Below are positions 59,012-64,000 of a DNA stretch of 64,000 nucleotides, piece by piece. A program made the translations under genes and the position numbers. The notes beneath the pieces were generated by a model that worked only from the letters and a program-made list of their open reading frames with translations, was not told the DNA's origin and made no database searches. The stretch's first letter is position 1. Each line of letters starts with the position of its first letter. This DNA is from Papilionanthe hookeriana x Papilionanthe teres (taxonomy: Eukaryota; Streptophyta; Magnoliopsida; Asparagales; Orchidaceae), in assembly GCA_022702705.1 (NCBI GenBank), contig CM040427.1, forward strand, positions 71,849,283 through 71,913,282. Direction: 5' to 3'.

Positions 59012-60954
59012 TGACACGCCTAAAATATATATATTTTTTGCTATATCATTTTACTCATTTTTAATGATATTACACTTTAAAAGAAGGTATTTTGTATGTT
59101 TTTTGATTTTAGAAACAAGAAATGGTGATTGGCGCAAAAAGAAACAAAAACGGTGCAATTTGGAGCAAAAATGAGCAAGAAATGAAATTCTGCCCTGACA
59201 CCTTTCGATAAGTCTTTTGATGCTTAATCTCTTTACACTTATTGCATATTTTTGAATGAGATTACACTTTAAAGAAAAGTTATTTTTATGCTTATTTTGT
59301 AGGGCTATCTGTTACGAACACAACGCAACTGAAACGGGGCGAATCGGAGCTAAAACGGAGCAAAACGGTGGGGCTGCGTAGCAGTCATCTCGCCGACGGT
59401 GAGATTTTCTAGAAAACACCGAAAAGTGCCCGAAAAGCTTGCCGATAGTGAGCTCGAACCCGCCGACGGTGCCCTGAAGGTTCTGGACCGACTTTTGGCG
59501 CTTTTTGGCCTAAATTCGACGTATTTGGATGCTTTTTCGAATGGGTGCTTATGGAAACTCTTCAAACTTCGTCCATACTCTTTAAAATGGCGAATATAAG
59601 TTAGAAAAGTGAGGAATTTTAGAAGAGAAATGTGAAAAAAAACTTGGAGGAATGTTTAGGATTCTTAGATTAAGAGTAGAAATATAGATTTCTACCCTTT
59701 TAGAGAGATTGGAGAGGAGATTTTGAGAGAATTTGTAAGGGATTTCGCTAGTATTGCATAGATCGCTGGGAGACTTTATGGGAGAGATCTTTGTCTTTCT
59801 TTTAAGGGGAAAAAGCTAAGTATTGTTCTTCATTATCTTATACTTTTGTAAACCATTACCTAGTGGATTTGCTTTGGTTAAAAGAAGTTTCTATTGAGTT
59901 TTCTTCGTGCTTTGTAACGCATCTCTCTTACTCTTTCTTCTTCTTTGAAAATAGTGACATGAGAGGATTATGCCATTATTTTCATTTTACTTTTCTTTTA
60001 TAATGAGTAGAAATCATGTTTAGAATTTTGTGATGCATGGTAGAAGTAAATTTAATTATAAATGTGATGGTTTTTACTTGCACTTCATTTACATTGCAAT
60101 AAGGGCCCATTGTAATGTTAAAATTCGTTGTAATTGCATCGACTCGATAGTGCATATGTAATTCTCAACAAAGTGAAACCACATTCAAATTCCATGGATG
60201 GTGAAGTTCATGGGGATTGAATGCAAATAAATAGTGAAATAATATTAATCGGGCGTAGAATTGGAGATTTTAGAATGACAAGCTAAAATCCTCAATTCGG
60301 TCCTATCGTTTGGGTGTTGAAGCGGAGATGTTAGCCCTCAGGTGAGGGGAACATGGGAGCTCCGAAGTGAGAGTCGGTATCCTCCCAACCTAGCTACAGA
60401 TTCAGTAACCAAGCATAGGATTAGTCAATGTTCTTTATGCCTGGAACAAAAGGTAAAGAATAGGATTGGTCCTATTTGGCACATACAATATTAAATGCAT
60501 CTCATTCTTATACATTATCTATTTCATTACATAAGAATAGTAGTTTTTAATATCTCAAAATTCTCCAAACCAACTCATCCAAAAAGGGTTATATTTAGAA
60601 TTGTTATTTGCATTTAGTATAGTTACTATCTTTACATTTAACACTTGCATTTAGGAGTAGTTGCTAGATAAAACAAAATTTTAATCGACATTCCAAACTA
60701 AGGACTAGTTATAGTAAACTAGAATTTGACTAAAGACCTCTTACTTCACTTCCTCGTGGGATCGATACTGGGGTAAAGAAAACTCTATATTACTTGAAAC
60801 GATACGTATACTTGCGTAGTACCCCTAGTGTGTAAAATATTTTTCAATTTTTATATCATTTAAGATTTTGCACACTAGCCGCTATTTATAAATCGGGTCA
60901 ATTTTTTGGCCATCTTTTGGAAGTTAACTTACTGCGTAATTGCGAGTCGGGTCA
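59012..60954 (+). repeat. 5' LTR of the second Athila-like element (about 1943 bp)
   Basis: Start placed at TGACACGCCTAAAATATAT by alignment with the relic LTR at 27954, and end at GAGTCGGGTCA before the primer site. Near the start, a TTACACTTTAAA block occurs twice (about 59070 and 59251), suggesting an internal duplication. Palindrome modules lie at 59390-59472. The GTTAGCCCTCAGGTGAGGGG and GATACGTATACTTGCG blocks are shared with the 31785 LTR. The 3' LTR is outside the window, so both ends are inferred. Confidence 0.7.
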
Positions 60955-60960
60955 AGTTTT

Positions 60961-60978
60961 TGACGCCGTTGTCGGGGA
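60961..60978 (+). promoter_or_regulatory. Primer-binding site, tRNA-Asp type with two changes
   Basis: TGACGCCGTTGTCGGGGA, six bases after the LTR. It differs at two positions from the site at 33435, which may weaken priming. Confidence 0.75.
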
Positions 60979-61224
60979 AGCTTCGGTAAAAACGTTAGGA
61001 GAATTTTAGTTGAAATAATTAGGCTTGTACTTGGAAAACTGTAGTGTCGTAAAAACTATTTTTGTGTGAAAAGTTTTTTTAATTGAAAAAGTGTTGTGAA
61101 AATAGAAAAAATTTATTTGTGTGAAAAATAAAGTGTTCGTGAAAATGTTTTGTTGTGTTGAATATATTTTTCATTTAATTTATTTAATTGTTAATTTATT
61201 GTTTGTTATGTTGCGTATGCAAAA

Positions 61225-62598
61225 CAAATGATATGCAGGACTTGTGCCTTATGATCCCGAGTTTGAAAAAAATAAAAAAAGTACAGAAAAGACTCGAAAA
61301 ATTAGAAATGGAAATGGAAAACTTTCAAGATAATAACTTGGAAAATCATCATAAATCATTGAGGGATTACGTAAATCCTACGACAGATGAAATTCACTCA
61401 ATTATACAAAACCCTGTCGTAGAAGTTGATTCGTTTGAAATAAATCCTGAGATTATCCAACTGGTGCAGAACAATCAGTTTGGGAGAACTCCTTCGGAGG
61501 ATCCCTATTTACACTTATCAAATTTTCTAGAACTTTGTGCTATATTTTGTTATAACGGTATGTAGACGATGCTGTTAGACTAAGACTTTTTCCTTTCTTA
61601 CTAAGGAATAATGCTAAAATGTGGTTATACTCATTAGCACCTGGCTCTATTAAAAATTGGGAGGAGTTAACTCAGAATTTCTTAGCTAAGTATTTTCCAT
61701 CTTCAAGGACTACTAAACTTAGAAACGATATTATCTCATTTTATCAATATGAAGGGGAATCAATATACGAAGCCTGAGAAAGATTTAAGGAACTCCAAAG
61801 AAAGTGTCCATATCATGCTCTACCCGATTGGTTAATCATTCAAACTTTTTATAATGGGTTAGTAGGATCCCTTAGGTCTATAATTGATGCTGCTGCTGGT
61901 GGATCATTAATATCAAAATCATTTGATGAAGCGTATGCATTAATTGAAAAAATGGCTACAAATGAATTTCAATGACCCTCTACAAGGGTAAATCATAATT
62001 ATGTAGCAAGTGTTCATGATACAGATACAATTATAATTCTTGCATCTCAGATTGCTACAATATCAAGGAAGTTGGACCAATTTGGAATGAACCAACCTCA
62101 ATTTACTCCTGTAAGTGAGGAAAGTTCATTAGGGCCTATGATTGATTCTAAATTATCATATGAGACTTTAAATACCATAAACAACCCGTACTCTAACTTT
62201 TACAACCTAGATTGGAAGAACCATCCTAAATTTAACTGGAATCATACTACTGACGGTGGAAACCAACAATGGGAAAATAATTATGCAAATCCTAATGGAA
62301 GTTAGAATAATCAGGGGAACACAAACTATAGACCTTCATATCCACCGGACTCTAACAAGAATCAATAATTTGAGGATAAGAAGATGTCTACAGAAGAAGT
62401 GGTATTGCAAATGGGAAACCAGTTGCAAAGTCAAAATGCTGCGATTAGAAACATAGAGAATCAACTGGGATAAATTGCTAATTCACTTAGCAATAGACAC
62501 CAAGGAACACTTCCTAGCAACAATGAGATTAACCCTAAAGAAAACACTAATGAACAAATAGAAGCTGTCCAATTAAAAATTGGAAGAGATATAAAGGA
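61225..62598 (+). pseudogene. gag: gag of the second Athila-like element
   Basis: Capsid-type protein. A coiled N-terminus is followed by the LRDYVNPTTDEIHSI segment (open frame to 61565), then a one-base shift near 61560. The core with LPDWLIIQTFYNGLVGS (61822 on) and an Asn/Tyr-rich tail (62072-62305) follow. Stops interrupt near 61776, 61972, 62303, 62366 and 62471. Homologous in order to the gag at 33505. It joins the protease region directly. Confidence 0.75.
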
Positions 62599-62599
62599 T

Positions 62600-64000
62600 G
62601 TGGTTAGAAAAGAGAAAGATGTTGTGAGAGAAACAAATAAAACTAAAAGACCTGAAGAACATGTTTCTAAGGATCTGAAAAAATTAATATCTCCAACTAA
62701 AATCAGTTTGGAAAAACCACTACCTCCATTTGCTCAAAGACTTAGACAACATGAGTTGGATAAAAAATTTTCAAAATTCATGAAAGTACTTAAGAAGTTA
62801 ACGATAAATATTCCTTTCACTGAAGCTTTGGAACAGATGCCAAGTTATGCAAAGTTTATAATGGATATATTAAAAAAGAAAAGGAAATTTGGGGATTATG
62901 AGACAGTTGCACTAAGTGAGGAGTGTAGTGCCATACTTGAGAAAAATTTTCCTCGGAAACTTAAAGATCCTTTAAGCTTTACAATTCCTTGTGAAATTGG
63001 AGAAAAATTATGTGGAAAAGCTTTATGTGATTTAGGAGTGAACATTAATGTGATGCCTCTATCTATATTTAGAAGGTTAGGTTTAATCGATATTTCTCCC
63101 ACTACTGTAACCCTTCTATTAGCTGATCGATATATCATTTATCCAAAAGGAGTTATAGAAGACGTGCTTGTTAAAGTGGATAAGTTTATATTTCCTTTGA
63201 ACTTTATTGTATTAGATATGGAGGAAGATAAAGAAATTTCAATTATTTTAGGGAGACATTTCCTTGTTACTGGACAAGCTATGATAGATGTGCAAAAAGG
63301 AGAGTTGAGTATGAATTTTAATGATCAGGAAGTCACTTTTGATGTATTAAAGACTATGAAATATCCAGCTGAGATAAAAGATGATGAATGTTTTTGGATG
63401 GATGAAATTGATTATCTAAGTAAAGACCATTTCCAAAAAAGTTTTGAGGGTAAGTTAAAAGATGAGATTGAAATAAATTTTCATGATGATTCGAAAACAT
63501 TACTTAAAAAAGACTGTATGTATGTTCAGGAGAGGTGTGAAATGATGGATACTACCAAAAATAGTAAACTTTTAATTCCATCTGTTGAAAAATCTCATGA
63601 ACTTAAGATGGATATACTCCATAAAATTTTAAAGCCTATCTATTTAGAGAATTCATCTACACCACCAGTCTTTATATCTTCAGATTCAACTCAATCACAA
63701 GAAAAACCTGAATTAAATGATGAACAAGATAAAATTATTGAACTAGGTCCTGGAAGAGAATTTGAGGATAAATTTCAAAAGAACTTTGAGTTGAGAAAAT
63801 AAGATAAGGATATTGGAAGACCATTGGAAGAAATTCCTAAGGAATTAGAAAAACCTATTTCCTCAACTAAGATAGATCCTCGATCACTTAATGATTATAA
63901 AGGGGAAGAATTGGAAGATAACTTGAAACAGAAGAGTCACATAGAAGAATTTGATCTAGAATCTGAATTATTTAAAGAGAATCTGATCAAAAATTTGGGA
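62600..64000 (+). pseudogene. pol: gag-pol linker and aspartic protease of the second Athila-like element (partial)
   Basis: Open for 400 codons (62600-63802), then a single TAA, after which the same frame stays open to the window end. A Lys/Glu-rich linker and a block with PPFAQRL come first. A retropepsin-like domain follows: an ALCDLGVNINVMP segment (Asp codon 63029-63031; DLG rather than the usual D-[ST]-G), a hydrophobic strand, and ILGRHFL near 63245 with the downstream GQAMIDV. The protease would cut the polyprotein. The reverse transcriptase should follow beyond 64000. Confidence 0.75.

Larger units (their letters stand above)
59012..64000 (+). mobile_element. Second Athila-like retrotransposon, 5' part (cut by window end)
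   Basis: 5' LTR, a variant tRNA-Asp primer site, gag and protease are present in order; the window stops before reverse transcriptase. It is related to but distinct from the 31785 element: the gag and LTR blocks align, yet the sequences differ widely. The coding part is less damaged. Confidence 0.85.

Overview
The window is plant nuclear DNA, almost certainly from a flowering plant with a large, repeat-rich genome. The evidence is one intron-containing eukaryotic gene, AT-rich intergenic DNA, LTR retrotransposons whose primer-binding site matches the 3' end of plant tRNA-Asp, and Harbinger- and Mutator-type DNA elements. I cannot name the species. There is no prokaryotic, plasmid or phage content. 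Most of the many short open frames lie inside non-coding repeats.

Layout. 1-3.4 kb: a decayed repeat of unknown class with two weak coding remnants. 6007-6603: a fold-back Mutator-like element with a 9-bp target duplication. 7533-10675 (minus): the only intact host gene, a two-exon UVSSA homologue (transcription-coupled DNA repair). 10783-15729: a PIF/Harbinger element inserted about 0.1 kb upstream of the UVSSA start codon. It carries a Myb/SANT ORF, a decapitated transposase and 2.3 kb of cryptic CA-rich minisatellite. 16037-16296: a Tourist-like MITE.

From 18.8 to 57 kb the window is a stack of nested retroelements. A relic solo LTR (18842-20474 plus 27831-27954) is split by copy A of a giant LTR (20475-27825, minus; TSD CTTTC). 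A second copy of the decayed two-gene repeat hosts two more giant LTRs. Copy B starts at 29390 and ends near 47622. Copy C is 47848-55243 (TSD GTAGC). Copy B is itself interrupted by an 11.7-kb Ty3/gypsy Athila-like element (31785-43511, TSD CCTCA) with 1.64-kb LTRs. From 59012 to the window end lies the 5' part of a related Athila-like element: LTR, primer site, gag and protease, running off the edge.

The most unusual item is the giant LTR family. Three copies of about 6.5-7.4 kb have TG...CA ends, no coding capacity and no internal region in the window. Each keeps a hairpin near its 3' end, and A and C keep a (TTTAA)n block and a GC-rich segment. Second is a set of paired near-palindromic 15-bp modules (CTCGCCGACGGCGAG) recurring in both LTRs and the 3' internal region of the 31.8-kb element and in the 59-kb element; a different palindrome sits at the matching place in the relic LTR. 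All alignments were made by eye; identities are not quantified.
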